A DNA stretch of 26,616 nt from Desulfurococcaceae archaeon UBA285 (GCA_002495025.1 DADP01000034.1:1-26616); one strand, 5' to 3'. Positions 15,657 through 24,090 are shown, numbered from the stretch's first letter. Numbers and translations: made by a program. Notes: generated from the letters alone by a model not told the origin.

Positions 15657-16529
15657 ATGCGGCAAGTAGCGATCCTCTACAATGGAAAAATAGATGTCGC
15701 GGAATACCCGGGGGTAGTATTGAAAAACCCTGTTCTTCTAAAACCAATCTATGTATATATTGGTGAAGTCGAGAGAAGTATTTTAACTGGAAAACTACCA
15801 GTAAATAAATCTATAATTCTTGGGTGTACTGGTGTAGCAAGAATTATTGAAGTTTATAGTGGTAGCACCGAGTATACTGGAAGAGTATTCACTATCTCCC
15901 CGTTTGGAGCTCAGGGAATACTTGGTGTAGAAGAAGATGGATTACTCTCAAATTATAGTTCAATACACCCCTCATACCTAGATGAAATAGTACTCGAACC
16001 GAAACCAATAGATGCAATTAAACCACTTGTTAAACACGCCGAGACACTATCACAGAGAGTGATGGAACCAGTATTAATTGAAGGATGTAACCTGGTATCA
16101 CTAGCACTTGGATTATCACTGAGATATAAGGGAATTGAACCAGCATTCTACTGTGAAAACACTGCTCGTAGCGTTATACAGTTTGGTTTTAGAGTATTTA
16201 AACACCCAAGTGAACTGGTAGATCAATGGGGGTCAATAGTATTAACCAGCCACGACCACACGGCCAAATACAAACTACTGAGTCAACTAGTCTACAACAA
16301 CATAGTAGTATCACCACTATCGTTTACAAACTGGATACCTCTTACAAAGAGAGAGGGAGTATACAATGTAAGCATTGCATATAGAGATAGTGTAGTAGAT
16401 AATACAGTAGTGAGAAGAGTATTAGACACGCTCTCAAAGAGTATTAGAATTGTAGAAGTAGATGATTTAAAAAACGCTATTGGACTGTTTCCACCACGTG
16501 GTCTTGGATTAATACTCTCATTGAAGTAA
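15657..16529 (+). CDS. Divergent, shortened medium-chain dehydrogenase (MDR)-like protein
   Basis: 290 residues. The order of elements resembles zinc-type alcohol dehydrogenases: an N-terminal GroES-like part (IILGCTGVARIIEVYSG at about 52-68, TGRVFTISPFGA at about 73-84), then a Rossmann-like part (EPVLIEGCNLVSLALGLSLR, followed by a helix and strand equivalent to the cofactor-binding segment). It is about 50 residues shorter than usual, the nucleotide-binding glycine motif is degenerate, and the zinc ligands (GHE) are replaced by GCT. It may be inactive or bind another ligand. ATG at 15657 has AGGTGT upstream. It is divergent from the HTH operon and ends 2 bp from the convergent aminotransferase stop. 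Confidence 0.5.
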   Translation: MRQVAILYNGKIDVAEYPGVVLKNPVLLKPIYVYIGEVERSILTGKLPVNKSIILGCTGVARIIEVYSGSTEYTGRVFTISPFGAQGILGVEEDGLLSNYSSIHPSYLDEIVLEPKPIDAIKPLVKHAETLSQRVMEPVLIEGCNLVSLALGLSLRYKGIEPAFYCENTARSVIQFGFRVFKHPSELVDQWGSIVLTSHDHTAKYKLLSQLVYNNIVVSPLSFTNWIPLTKREGVYNVSIAYRDSVVDNTVVRRVLDTLSKSIRIVEVDDLKNAIGLFPPRGLGLILSLK

Positions 16530-16531
16530 AA

Positions 16532-17749
16532 CTAGGCTTCTTTTATCAATTTTCCAATTCTCGCTATTCCAGCTTCTATCTGCTCATGTGATGGATAGCT
16601 GAAGCTCAATCTCATACTGTTTTTGCCTGTTCCATCAACGTGGAAGCTACCGCCGGGGACGTAGGCGACTTTGTATTCTTCTATGGCCTTGGGTAGTAGT
16701 TTGCCGGCATCAAATCCAGTCTTGTATATATATGCAAAGACGAACATTCCACCTATTGGCTTTGAATACCAAGTGTAGTCGGGGAAGTAGTCTCTAATAG
16801 CTTTCAACATAGTGTCTCGTTTAGACTTGTATGTAGGTACAGCTCTAGATACAACTTTTTCTACTACACCGCGTTTAATGGCTTCAGCTGCTACCAACTG
16901 TGTAAGTGTTGATGTATGGAGGTCTACGTATTGCTTAATCATTTCAATTTTTCTAGCAATATCGCCGGGTGCTACTATCCACCCTACTCTCAATCCAGGA
17001 GCTAGTATTTTACTCACTGTTCCAAGGTATACAACTCTATCTTCTCTATCCATGCTTTTCAGGGTTGCCCTGTCTACTCCGTCTTCAAATACTAGGAAGC
17101 TGTATGGGTCGTCTTCAATTATTAGTAAATCATATTGTGATGCTATTTCTAGTAGGTGTTTCTTTCTATCTATAGTCATTGATACTCCAGCAGGGTTTTG
17201 AGCTATAGGGATAGTGTAGATAAACTTTATTTTCTTTCTCTCGTCTTCACCTAGTTTTCTTAGTTTGTCTTCTAATTCCTCGGTTTTCATTCCATTATCG
17301 TCTAATGATATACCAATAAATCTTGCACCAGCGTTTTTAAATGCACCTACTGCTGCTAGGTAGGTTGGATTTTCAGATATTACAATGTCGCATTGATCAA
17401 TAAATGTTCTTGCAACAAGGTCTAGCGCAGACTGGCTACCAGTTGTTATTACTACGTGTTCTGGATCGCACTTTATACCCTTTGTAGCCTCTAGGAATTT
17501 ACATATTGTTTCTCTTACTTCTGGTATTCCCTTTGTTTCACCATATTGTAGAGCTATATTTCCATATGATTCAATAACGTACTTGGCTATTTCTGCCAGT
17601 TCTTCCCGTGGAAACAAATTGGGGTCTGGTATTCCACCAGCAAGGCTTATTACATCTTTCTTTTTCGATATTATTGCTAGCAGTTCTCTTATTTCTGAAG
17701 CCTTAATACTCTGTGCTAGCTTACTATATAGTCGGGTATAATCAACCAC
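16532..17749 (-). CDS. PLP-dependent class I aminotransferase (LysN/AAA-like subgroup)
   Basis: Transfers amino groups between amino acids and 2-oxoacids; this archaeal subgroup includes 2-aminoadipate, aromatic and branched-chain enzymes, so the substrate is open. About 405 residues from GTG 17749. PLP contacts are visible: the QNPAG loop with Asn185, EDDPY with Tyr216, and TVSKILAPGLRVGW with Schiff-base Lys247; a C-terminal RLSFSY supplies the carboxylate-binding Arg. Another GTG at 17758 lies inside the GGGGTGG Shine-Dalgarno (17755-17761), so 17749 is preferred. It is divergent from the radical SAM gene through a shared palindromic TATA region and converges on the MDR-like gene with a 2-bp gap. 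Confidence 0.88.
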   Translation of the reverse strand: MVDYTRLYSKLAQSIKASEIRELLAIISKKKDVISLAGGIPDPNLFPREELAEIAKYVIESYGNIALQYGETKGIPEVRETICKFLEATKGIKCDPEHVVITTGSQSALDLVARTFIDQCDIVISENPTYLAAVGAFKNAGARFIGISLDDNGMKTEELEDKLRKLGEDERKKIKFIYTIPIAQNPAGVSMTIDRKKHLLEIASQYDLLIIEDDPYSFLVFEDGVDRATLKSMDREDRVVYLGTVSKILAPGLRVGWIVAPGDIARKIEMIKQYVDLHTSTLTQLVAAEAIKRGVVEKVVSRAVPTYKSKRDTMLKAIRDYFPDYTWYSKPIGGMFVFAYIYKTGFDAGKLLPKAIEEYKVAYVPGGSFHVDGTGKNSMRLSFSYPSHEQIEAGIARIGKLIKEA

Positions 17750-17788
17750 AGATACCACCCCGGATTATAAGTATGGATATGTAGGGTA

Positions 17789-17802
17789 TATAAATATTTA
17801 TA
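17789..17802. promoter_or_regulatory. Perfect palindromic TATA shared by divergent genes
   Basis: TATAAATATTTATA is its own reverse complement. Toward plus, the box at 17787-17796 lies about 26 nt from 17818, so the radical SAM transcript could start at its ATG and be leaderless. Toward minus, it predicts a start near 17767 and an 18-nt leader with GGGGTGG for the aminotransferase. Both predictions fit archaeal spacing. Confidence 0.6.
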
Positions 17803-17817
17803 CAGGTATAGCTGTGT

Positions 17818-19389
17818 ATGGAGTTGAATACTATATTGAAAAATCCATTAAGGGTAAAAGCGAGAATTGCATATGTATATCCAAGTTTATACCATGTAAT
17901 GATCTCTGGTCTAGCACCCGACATTATATACTACTACTCAAATAAACGTGAAGACACCTACATAGAGAGATTTACATGTTCAAAACTCACAGGAGTTGAA
18001 CCAGAACCAAGAAGTTTAGAAACTAAGAGTAGACTTCGAGACTTCCCATTGATATTAACAACTCTACACTATGAACCAGACATTGTTAATTTAACTAGGC
18101 TATTAATAGCTGGAGGCATAGAAGTCTTCTCGAAGAACAGAGAAAGCGTAGTAATAGCTGGTGGACCAGTAGTAATGGAGAATCCAATACCCTACAGTGA
18201 TATTATAGACGCATTTGTAATTGGCGAAGTAGAAGCCACTCTTAATCAAGTAGTCGACTTGTGGATTGAATACGGAGATTCCAAAAAGAGGTTTTTAGAA
18301 GAACTCGCCGAGTTAGAATACGTATATGTACCCGGTGTCAAAGAAGGCGAAAAAATAACTAGAGCGTATGTTTCAAACCTTGATGAAGCATTCTACCCAG
18401 TGAAACAAGTCGAAAATACAGAAGTAGAACCCGTATATGGACGTGGATTTAAACTAGAGGCTTCTAGGGGATGCCCATTTATATGTGGTTTTTGCATGGA
18501 GACCCGCGTATTCCAGCCGTATAGAGAGAGGAGTTTATCCAGGTTGAAACACATTCTTGAAACTGGTATTCAATACACTAGTAGTGGTAGAAGAGTAGTT
18601 GTTTTCTCTCTATCCTTTCCTGTTACAAATACACACTATCAATTCTTAGAATACCTAGTTAGTGAAAACTATATTGCTTCACTACCATCTCTCCGTATAA
18701 ATAAATACCTTGAGAAATCACTAGACCTCATTAAACTCCTCGGCCAGAAAACACTAACTCTCGCGCCAGAATCACTCTCTCATATTAAACACTCTGTTTT
18801 CTTCAAGTATCCAGGAATGCTAGATTACATTAAACAGTTTATTGAATCGGTTATCGACTCCGGTTTCAATTTAAAGCTCTATTTGATTTATGGTGTGAAA
18901 TATATTAGTAGAGATGAAGTTGCCCGAGAAATAGAATATCTGTATTCAATAGCAAAATATGCAAAGTCAAAGAATAAAAAGATAACTATTGGTTTAAACC
19001 CTTTGGTGCCCAAACCCCACACTCTCTTTCAATGGATTGGAATGTTGAAAAAAGAAGAATTACTAGAGGAATTAAAGCTCTACAAATCGAGTCTCAAAAG
19101 CCTTGTTGAAGCAAGAGAATACGATATAGATTGGAGTATTATTCAAGCTCAATTAGCACTCTCACCAAAACCACTCGGCGAGTTTATCTATAAATGGGCT
19201 GTTCATGGAGGGGGTCTTGCAGGATGGAGGAGAACTATTAGAGAAACTGGTTTAAACTATAGCTATGTTTATACTGGGTTTAAACCAGGAGAGGGCCTTC
19301 CATGGGAATTCATTGATTTAGGAGAAAAAACTAGGATTTCAACCTACGCGCAGTTTGAAGTAGTTAAAAAACTATTGGGGTTTAATTAG
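17818..19389 (+). CDS. Radical SAM protein, B12-binding-like N-terminus (TIGR03960/YgiQ-like group)
   Basis: 523 residues. The radical SAM [4Fe-4S] motif CPFICGFC (Cys219, 223, 226) sits in EASRGCPFICGFCMETR. The N-terminal 200 residues (RIAYVYPSLYHVMISGLAPDI, then VVIAGGPVVMENP) resemble the cobalamin-binding-like domain of this family, though the DxHxxG cobalamin His motif is not seen. The C-terminal part includes GLNPLVPKPHTLFQW, typical of these proteins. The reaction is unknown. ATG at 17818 has no Shine-Dalgarno and is predicted to be leaderless. Its stop overlaps the convergent DUF35 gene by 18 nt. Confidence 0.8.
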   Translation: MELNTILKNPLRVKARIAYVYPSLYHVMISGLAPDIIYYYSNKREDTYIERFTCSKLTGVEPEPRSLETKSRLRDFPLILTTLHYEPDIVNLTRLLIAGGIEVFSKNRESVVIAGGPVVMENPIPYSDIIDAFVIGEVEATLNQVVDLWIEYGDSKKRFLEELAELEYVYVPGVKEGEKITRAYVSNLDEAFYPVKQVENTEVEPVYGRGFKLEASRGCPFICGFCMETRVFQPYRERSLSRLKHILETGIQYTSSGRRVVVFSLSFPVTNTHYQFLEYLVSENYIASLPSLRINKYLEKSLDLIKLLGQKTLTLAPESLSHIKHSVFFKYPGMLDYIKQFIESVIDSGFNLKLYLIYGVKYISRDEVAREIEYLYSIAKYAKSKNKKITIGLNPLVPKPHTLFQWIGMLKKEELLEELKLYKSSLKSLVEAREYDIDWSIIQAQLALSPKPLGEFIYKWAVHGGGLAGWRRTIRETGLNYSYVYTGFKPGEGLPWEFIDLGEKTRISTYAQFEVVKKLLGFN

Positions 19390-19785
19390 TGGTCTATAAG
19401 CTATACCGTAGTGTATTAATCCAGCTTCTCCATCCTCCATTATTCTCCTCAGTACAGGCTCCATGAGCATACCGCTTTGCAATTCTTCGGGGAGGACATC
19501 GGTTAGTGGAGCCATTATTCTCGCGTGTGATTCTATTGTTTCAAGTATTCCGAGAATTACTGGTTTTCTTTCTTCAAATCCATCCATCGCATTGTAGATT
19601 ATAGTCCAAGTTATAAGTCTTGCTTTTTCATTTATTAATGGTATTTTCTCTATATTGCGCGATCCACAGTACCTACAGATATCTGATGGTGGATACGATG
19701 TTCTACCACAATCTCTACACTTGGTTGCAATTAATTGATATCTATTTATTCTATTCCTCCAGGATGGGGGAATGATAATCCTCAT
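19372..19785 (-). CDS. DUF35 zinc-ribbon/OB-fold protein, HMG-CoA synthase/thiolase scaffold
   Basis: 137 residues from ATG 19785. The rubredoxin-like ribbon CRDC...CRYC (Cys23, 26, 37, 40) precedes an OB-fold (about 50-130). In methanogens a DUF35 protein bridges acetoacetyl-CoA thiolase and HMG-CoA synthase so that the intermediate is channelled; here the gene directly follows HMG-CoA synthase, with only its ribosome site GAGGTG (19792-19797) between. The GTG at 19794 lies inside that site and is unlikely to be the start. The 3' end overlaps the radical SAM gene by 18 nt. The scaffold role is known for the family and inferred here. Confidence 0.85.
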   Translation of the reverse strand: MRIIIPPSWRNRINRYQLIATKCRDCGRTSYPPSDICRYCGSRNIEKIPLINEKARLITWTIIYNAMDGFEERKPVILGILETIESHARIMAPLTDVLPEELQSGMLMEPVLRRIMEDGEAGLIHYGIAYRPLIKPQ

Positions 19786-19796
19786 ATAGACCACCT

Positions 19797-20855
19797 CTAC
19801 TCTATTCTATTAATTAAACCTCTAAACTTAGCGTATTTAGCATATGATATGAGTGTTTTACGTTTCAAGTAGTCTTCAACTTTTGGCGCTTTATCTTGTC
19901 TCTCCAATACTTTATCAGTTACTACAATGCTATAGGCGTCTGAGCCGGCACCGCTTCCAAATGGTGCTAGTAGTATTCTCTGACCTGGTTTTGCCTGGTC
20001 TAATATCTTGGATAATCCTATTAGAGCTGATGAATTGTAGCTATTTCCAATGTATGGAGTTACAAGTCCCGGTAGAACTTTCTCTTTTGGAAAACCAAGC
20101 ATTCTCGCTACTCTCAATGGAAATGTACCGTTTGGCTGGTGGAATACAGCGTAGTCAAAGTCTTCTGGTTTCAACCCTGTTTTCTCAAATAATAGCTTCA
20201 CTGCTCCAACAATGTGTTTAAAGTAGGCTGGCTCACCTGTAAAGGCCTCTCCATGTAGTGGATACCTGGAGTGAGCTCTCCTCCAGAAGTCTGGTGTGTC
20301 AGTTACAAATGTAGCACTAGCTTCAAAGTATGCAGCTGCTTCTTCTCGCGGTCCAACTATTAGAGCTGTTGCTGCTGATGAAGCAGTAAACTCTAAGACG
20401 TCTCCGGGGTTGGCCTGGGCTGTATCGCTACCAATAACTAATACGTATTTTACTAGTCCAGATGCAACTACTCCTATACTTGTTCTCAATGCTTCACTAG
20501 CAGCTCTACATGCAAACTCCCAGTCTGTAGCCATGGTTTTAGGAGTTATTCCAAGCGCCTCGGCTATAATTGTTGCAGAGGGTTTTACAGCGTATGGTTT
20601 GCTCTCTGTTCCAAACCAGACTGCTCCGATTTCTTTTGGATTAATACCAGCTCTCTGTAAGGCGTTTCTAGCTGCCTCCCAGCCCATTGTTACAGCGTCT
20701 TCATCTCTACCAGCAACGCTTTTCTCGACAACGTTTAATTCTTCTGGTTGTTCTGGGTTAAACCCCCATACCTCTGCGATTTCTTTTAAACTAAGCCTCC
20801 ATCTCGGTATATATGAACCCCAGCCGATAATTCCCGTCTTCTCTTCTGGTAGCAA
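19797..20855 (-). CDS. Archaeal hydroxymethylglutaryl-CoA synthase
   Basis: Condenses acetoacetyl-CoA and acetyl-CoA to HMG-CoA, entering the mevalonate route to archaeal lipids. 352 residues, normal for the archaeal type. Catalytic residues are visible: Glu84 in GTESKPYAVKPS, Cys116 in WEFACRAASEA, His239 in FHQPNGTFPLRVA; the 32-residue Glu-Cys spacing matches bacterial HMGCS. Other landmarks are GIIGWGSYIPRWR at the N-terminus and GAGSDAYSI near the C-terminus. Start is TTG 20855 with GGGTG about 8 nt upstream. The DUF35 gene follows at once; no thiolase gene is adjacent. It is divergent from the radical SAM gene at 20919, sharing a 63-bp promoter space. Confidence 0.93.
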   Translation of the reverse strand: MLPEEKTGIIGWGSYIPRWRLSLKEIAEVWGFNPEQPEELNVVEKSVAGRDEDAVTMGWEAARNALQRAGINPKEIGAVWFGTESKPYAVKPSATIIAEALGITPKTMATDWEFACRAASEALRTSIGVVASGLVKYVLVIGSDTAQANPGDVLEFTASSAATALIVGPREEAAAYFEASATFVTDTPDFWRRAHSRYPLHGEAFTGEPAYFKHIVGAVKLLFEKTGLKPEDFDYAVFHQPNGTFPLRVARMLGFPKEKVLPGLVTPYIGNSYNSSALIGLSKILDQAKPGQRILLAPFGSGAGSDAYSIVVTDKVLERQDKAPKVEDYLKRKTLISYAKYAKFRGLINRIE

Positions 20856-20893
20856 ATCAAAACACCCTGATTTTACTATAAAATACGCTGAGG

Positions 20894-20901
20894 TATAAAT
20901 A
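20894..20901 (+). promoter_or_regulatory. TATA box of the COG2100-like radical SAM gene
   Basis: TATAAATA, 18 nt before the ATG at 20919. The spacing predicts a very short or absent leader, and no Shine-Dalgarno is seen before the ATG. Confidence 0.5.
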
Positions 20902-20918
20902 CGTAATGAGTGAAGTAA

Positions 20919-21962
20919 ATGATCAGGGAGATAGGAAAATATAGAGATGGTAGAATAGTATACTATGTAGACGATAAAACACCTTCATTTGGATATATTG
21001 CATTTGGAGTTATCGACCGCGGAACAAACGTACTACAAGCAAGACCGACAACTATATGCCCCCAGAACTGTATTTTCTGCAGTGTAGACAGCGGGTTGAA
21101 GTCGACTCATAGATGGGCCGAGTACATTGTACATCCAGATGTAATAGTTAATGGAGTTGTAAAAGCACTAGAAGTTAAAGGGTGTAGCGTGGAAGTACTT
21201 CTAGATACAATTGGCGATGTTTTAACTTATCCATGGCTAATTGAATTAATTAGAAAACTCAGAGAAATCCCTGGTGTGAAGTCAATAGCGCTTGAAACAC
21301 ATGGATTTTTACTGTCAAAACAACTAGTCGACAAGTTGAGTAATGCAGGATTAGACAGAGTAAATCTGAGTATTGAAACACTAAACCCTGATAAAGCCAG
21401 GTTTCTATATGGTAATCCAGCATACGATCTACGTAGAGTTCTAGAGAGCATTGAATACCTCGTTAAAGAAACACCTATAGACCTACATGTAACACCAGTA
21501 TGGCTACCTGGAATCAATGATGAAGACCTAGTAGAAATAATCAACTGGGCTTTAAAAATCGGAGCTGGAAAGAAGTGGCCTCCTCTGACAATCCAGAAAT
21601 TCAATAAACACAAATATGGACGTGGATGGAATTTAAAAGAAGTTTCATGGAGTGAATTCTGGAGATTTATAGAGAAGCTTGAATCTACACTGGGAGTTCG
21701 ACTACACTGGACTATGGATGAATGGGGCATGCACTACGCGCGTAGAGTAGAACCACCATTTCACAGAGGAGAACTCGTAGAAGTAGAAGTATGGGGTAGA
21801 GGCTGGCTTAGAAGAGAATATCTTGGAGTTATAGGAGACAAGTCTTTAATTGGAGTATATACACGTAGACATCATCTAATACCCGGAAGAAGATATCTTG
21901 TAAGAATAATTGAAAACGAAGATGGATTATTAATTGGGATAGTAGAAAAAGCTATTTCTTAG
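20919..21962 (+). CDS. Radical SAM protein with C-terminal TRAM-like domain (COG2100-like)
   Basis: 347 residues. The cluster motif CPQNCIFC (Cys47, 51, 54) is followed by a typical radical SAM barrel: LLDTIGDVLTYP, ALETHGFLLS, RVNLSIETLNPDKA, and a VTPVWLPGIND segment. The last 75 residues (GELVEVEVWGRGWLRREYLGV through YLVRIIENEDGLLIG) look like a small beta-barrel of TRAM type, often RNA-binding. This order fits COG2100, an archaeal family whose reaction is, to my knowledge, not defined; an RNA-modifying role would suit the TRAM-like domain. It converges on dppF with an 11-nt overlap. Confidence 0.75.
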   Translation: MIREIGKYRDGRIVYYVDDKTPSFGYIAFGVIDRGTNVLQARPTTICPQNCIFCSVDSGLKSTHRWAEYIVHPDVIVNGVVKALEVKGCSVEVLLDTIGDVLTYPWLIELIRKLREIPGVKSIALETHGFLLSKQLVDKLSNAGLDRVNLSIETLNPDKARFLYGNPAYDLRRVLESIEYLVKETPIDLHVTPVWLPGINDEDLVEIINWALKIGAGKKWPPLTIQKFNKHKYGRGWNLKEVSWSEFWRFIEKLESTLGVRLHWTMDEWGMHYARRVEPPFHRGELVEVEVWGRGWLRREYLGVIGDKSLIGVYTRRHHLIPGRRYLVRIIENEDGLLIGIVEKAIS

Positions 21963-23064
21963 CATATAGCCAGCAGGCTACATATCTACCCGGTGCTACC
22001 TCGATTAATGGCGGTTCTTTTGTCTTACATAACTCGGCTAGTTCTGGGTGTTTATCGAGCGCTATACATCTCGGGTGGAATCTACAACCAGATGGTACAT
22101 TTATAGGTGATGGTACTTCTCCCTTTATTGGTAGTTCTTTGATAATAAATCTTCTCTGTGGGTCTGGTTCTGGAATGGCTTCTACAAGGGCTTTTGTATA
22201 TGGGTGATATGGGTCTTCAACTACTTTTCTAGCATCTCCCATTTCAACTATTTTTCCAAGATACATTACAGCAATTCTATTTGATATATATCGTGCTAGT
22301 GCAAGGTCGTGGGTAATGAAGATATATGTTAATCCAAGCCTCTTCTTTAAATCCATCATTAATTGCAGTATCTCTGCTCTAATAGATACATCTAACATTG
22401 ATACAGGCTCGTCTGCTATTACTAGTGATGGTTTTAATATTAGTGCTCTGGAAATTACAACTCTCTGTCTTTGACCACCCGACAACATGTGTGGATATCT
22501 CCACATGAATTCTTCTGGGGGAGTTAGCTTTACTTCTTCAAGTGCCTTGGCTATGATTTCCGTCCTCTCTTCTTTTGTAGAACTAATACCGTGTATGTCG
22601 AGTGGTTCTTCAAGGATTTCAAATATTGTTCTACGTGGGTTGAGACTTCCAAACGGGTCTTGCCATATCATTTGAATGTCTTGTCTGAATGGTTTAAAGT
22701 ACTTATCTGGAATAGAGTATAAGTCTATGTGTCCGTGTTCTGATAGTTTCTTTACCATGGGTAGTTTTACTACATTTTCTATTTTCTTTGATGGTAAATA
22801 GCCTATTGAACCCTCTGTTATCTCGTTTAATCTAAGTATGCTTTTACCAGTAGTTGTTTTTCCACAACCAGATTCTCCCGCGAGAGCGAATACCTCCCCT
22901 TCTTTTACATCAAATGATACTCCATCTACTGCTTTTACATATAGTCTTGGTTTGCCTCTTAATACATCAATAAATGACCTTCTAATTGGGAAGTAGACTT
23001 TGAGATCGCTTACTACGAGCTTCGTGTCTTTACTATATACGGGTTTATATATGTTTTCGCCCAC
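21952..23064 (-). CDS. dppF: Peptide ABC importer ATPase DppF/OppF
   Basis: One of two ATPases of a dipeptide/oligopeptide importer. About 370 residues from GTG 23064, which has GAGGTGG directly after the dppD stop; an in-frame ATG at 23097 would overlap dppD by 19 nt and lacks such a site. Walker A GESGCGKTT at 63-71, Q-loop WQD with Gln135, signature LSGGQ at 194-198, Walker B VIADEP with Glu219, H-loop His252. The C-terminal oligopeptide-type tail SGCRFHPRC...C...ACW (Cys327, 333, 346, 364) matches the Cys motif shown to hold an iron-sulfur cluster in some Dpp ATPases. Last gene of the operon. Confidence 0.9.
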   Translation of the reverse strand: MGENIYKPVYSKDTKLVVSDLKVYFPIRRSFIDVLRGKPRLYVKAVDGVSFDVKEGEVFALAGESGCGKTTTGKSILRLNEITEGSIGYLPSKKIENVVKLPMVKKLSEHGHIDLYSIPDKYFKPFRQDIQMIWQDPFGSLNPRRTIFEILEEPLDIHGISSTKEERTEIIAKALEEVKLTPPEEFMWRYPHMLSGGQRQRVVISRALILKPSLVIADEPVSMLDVSIRAEILQLMMDLKKRLGLTYIFITHDLALARYISNRIAVMYLGKIVEMGDARKVVEDPYHPYTKALVEAIPEPDPQRRFIIKELPIKGEVPSPINVPSGCRFHPRCIALDKHPELAELCKTKEPPLIEVAPGRYVACWLYAKK

Positions 23065-23078
23065 AAATCCCCACCTCT

Positions 23079-24041
23079 CTAAGCATATAGCCAGCATGCA
23101 ACATAGTGGCCTTTTTCTACTTCGATTATTGGGGGTTCTTCTTTCTTACACTTGTCCATGGCGTATGGACATCTCGGGTGGAATCTACAACCGGGTGGTG
23201 GGTTTATAAGGTCTGGTGGTGTTCCAGGTATCCATGTTAGATCTTTTATTTCTCCTCTGAGTCTTGGAATACTACCTAGTAGGCCTTTTGTATATGGGTG
23301 TTGCGGGTTATTGTATACTAAGTCGCTTTGACCATACTCTACTATTTTTCCACCATACATTATTGCTACTTTATCTGCTAGTTCAGCTATTAAGCTCAAG
23401 TCGTGTGAGATTAGTATTATCGAGGTCTTTAGCTCTTGTTTCAATTTCTTCAATAGATTCATTATTTGTGCTTGTACAACCACGTCTAGAGCTGTTGTTG
23501 GCTCGTCTGCTATTACTAGTGGTGGGCTTAGTGCAAGTGCCATTGCAATAACTACTCTCTGTTTCATTCCACCACTTAACTCGAATGGATAGCTCTTTAC
23601 TCTCCTTGGGTCTATACCCACCATTTGTAGTAGTCTTTCTGCTTCTTTCAATCCCTCCTGCTTGGTATATCCCTTGTGGACCATGAACAACTCTGCTATT
23701 TGGTCTCCCACTGTGTATACTGGGTTTAATACGTTCATTGCTCCTTGGAATACCATTGATATGCCCTGCCATCTAACTTCTCTTCTAAATTCTTCCTCGC
23801 TCAATTTAGTGATGTCTCTGCCCTGGAAGATTATTGATCCACCAGCTATTTTTCCCGGGGGTGGTACTAGTCTTATAAGACTAAATGCTAGTGTGCTTTT
23901 TCCACAACCGGATTCTCCAGCTATACCTAAGCTTTCTCCTCTATTTAATTCAAAGCTGACATCGTCTACTGCTTTTACAACTCCTTTCAATGTATAGAAA
24001 TATGTTTTGAGGTTTCTAACTTGGAGTAGTGGTTCACTCAT
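23079..24041 (-). CDS. dppD: Peptide ABC importer ATPase DppD/OppD
   Basis: Partner ATPase of DppF. 320 residues: Walker A GESGCGKST at 42-50, Q-loop FQG with Gln99, signature LSGGM at 155-159, Walker B VIADEP with Glu180, H-loop ISHD with His213, and the peptide-transporter C-terminal Cys motif GCRFHPRC...C...ACW (Cys285, 291, 298, 316). ATG 24041 is preceded by GAGGTG (24047-24052). It lies 77 bp after dppC; a TATA-like TATTTAAA in that gap (24091-24098) could give the two ATPase genes their own start of transcription. Peptide rather than sugar specificity is family-level inference. Confidence 0.9.
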   Translation of the reverse strand: MSEPLLQVRNLKTYFYTLKGVVKAVDDVSFELNRGESLGIAGESGCGKSTLAFSLIRLVPPPGKIAGGSIIFQGRDITKLSEEEFRREVRWQGISMVFQGAMNVLNPVYTVGDQIAELFMVHKGYTKQEGLKEAERLLQMVGIDPRRVKSYPFELSGGMKQRVVIAMALALSPPLVIADEPTTALDVVVQAQIMNLLKKLKQELKTSIILISHDLSLIAELADKVAIMYGGKIVEYGQSDLVYNNPQHPYTKGLLGSIPRLRGEIKDLTWIPGTPPDLINPPPGCRFHPRCPYAMDKCKKEEPPIIEVEKGHYVACWLYA

Positions 24042-24090
24042 ATTTACACCTCATTAGGGGGTTGTAAGAGTGGTGTGTTTTACATGTAGA

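Noticed and set aside
17818..19389. True cobalamin-dependent radical SAM enzyme
   Set aside because: The DxHxxG base-off cobalamin motif is not visible in the N-terminal domain; only fold-level resemblance.
20296..20898. 200-residue plus-strand frame
   Set aside because: It lies antisense to HMG-CoA synthase, which has full catalytic motifs; its composition is that of a shadow frame.
21227..21730. 167-residue minus-strand frame
   Set aside because: Antisense to the COG2100-like radical SAM gene and without recognisable motifs.
23383..23772. 129-residue minus-strand frame inside dppD
   Set aside because: Overlaps dppD in another frame on the same strand; its Asn/Ser/Arg/Thr-rich sequence is a frame artefact.
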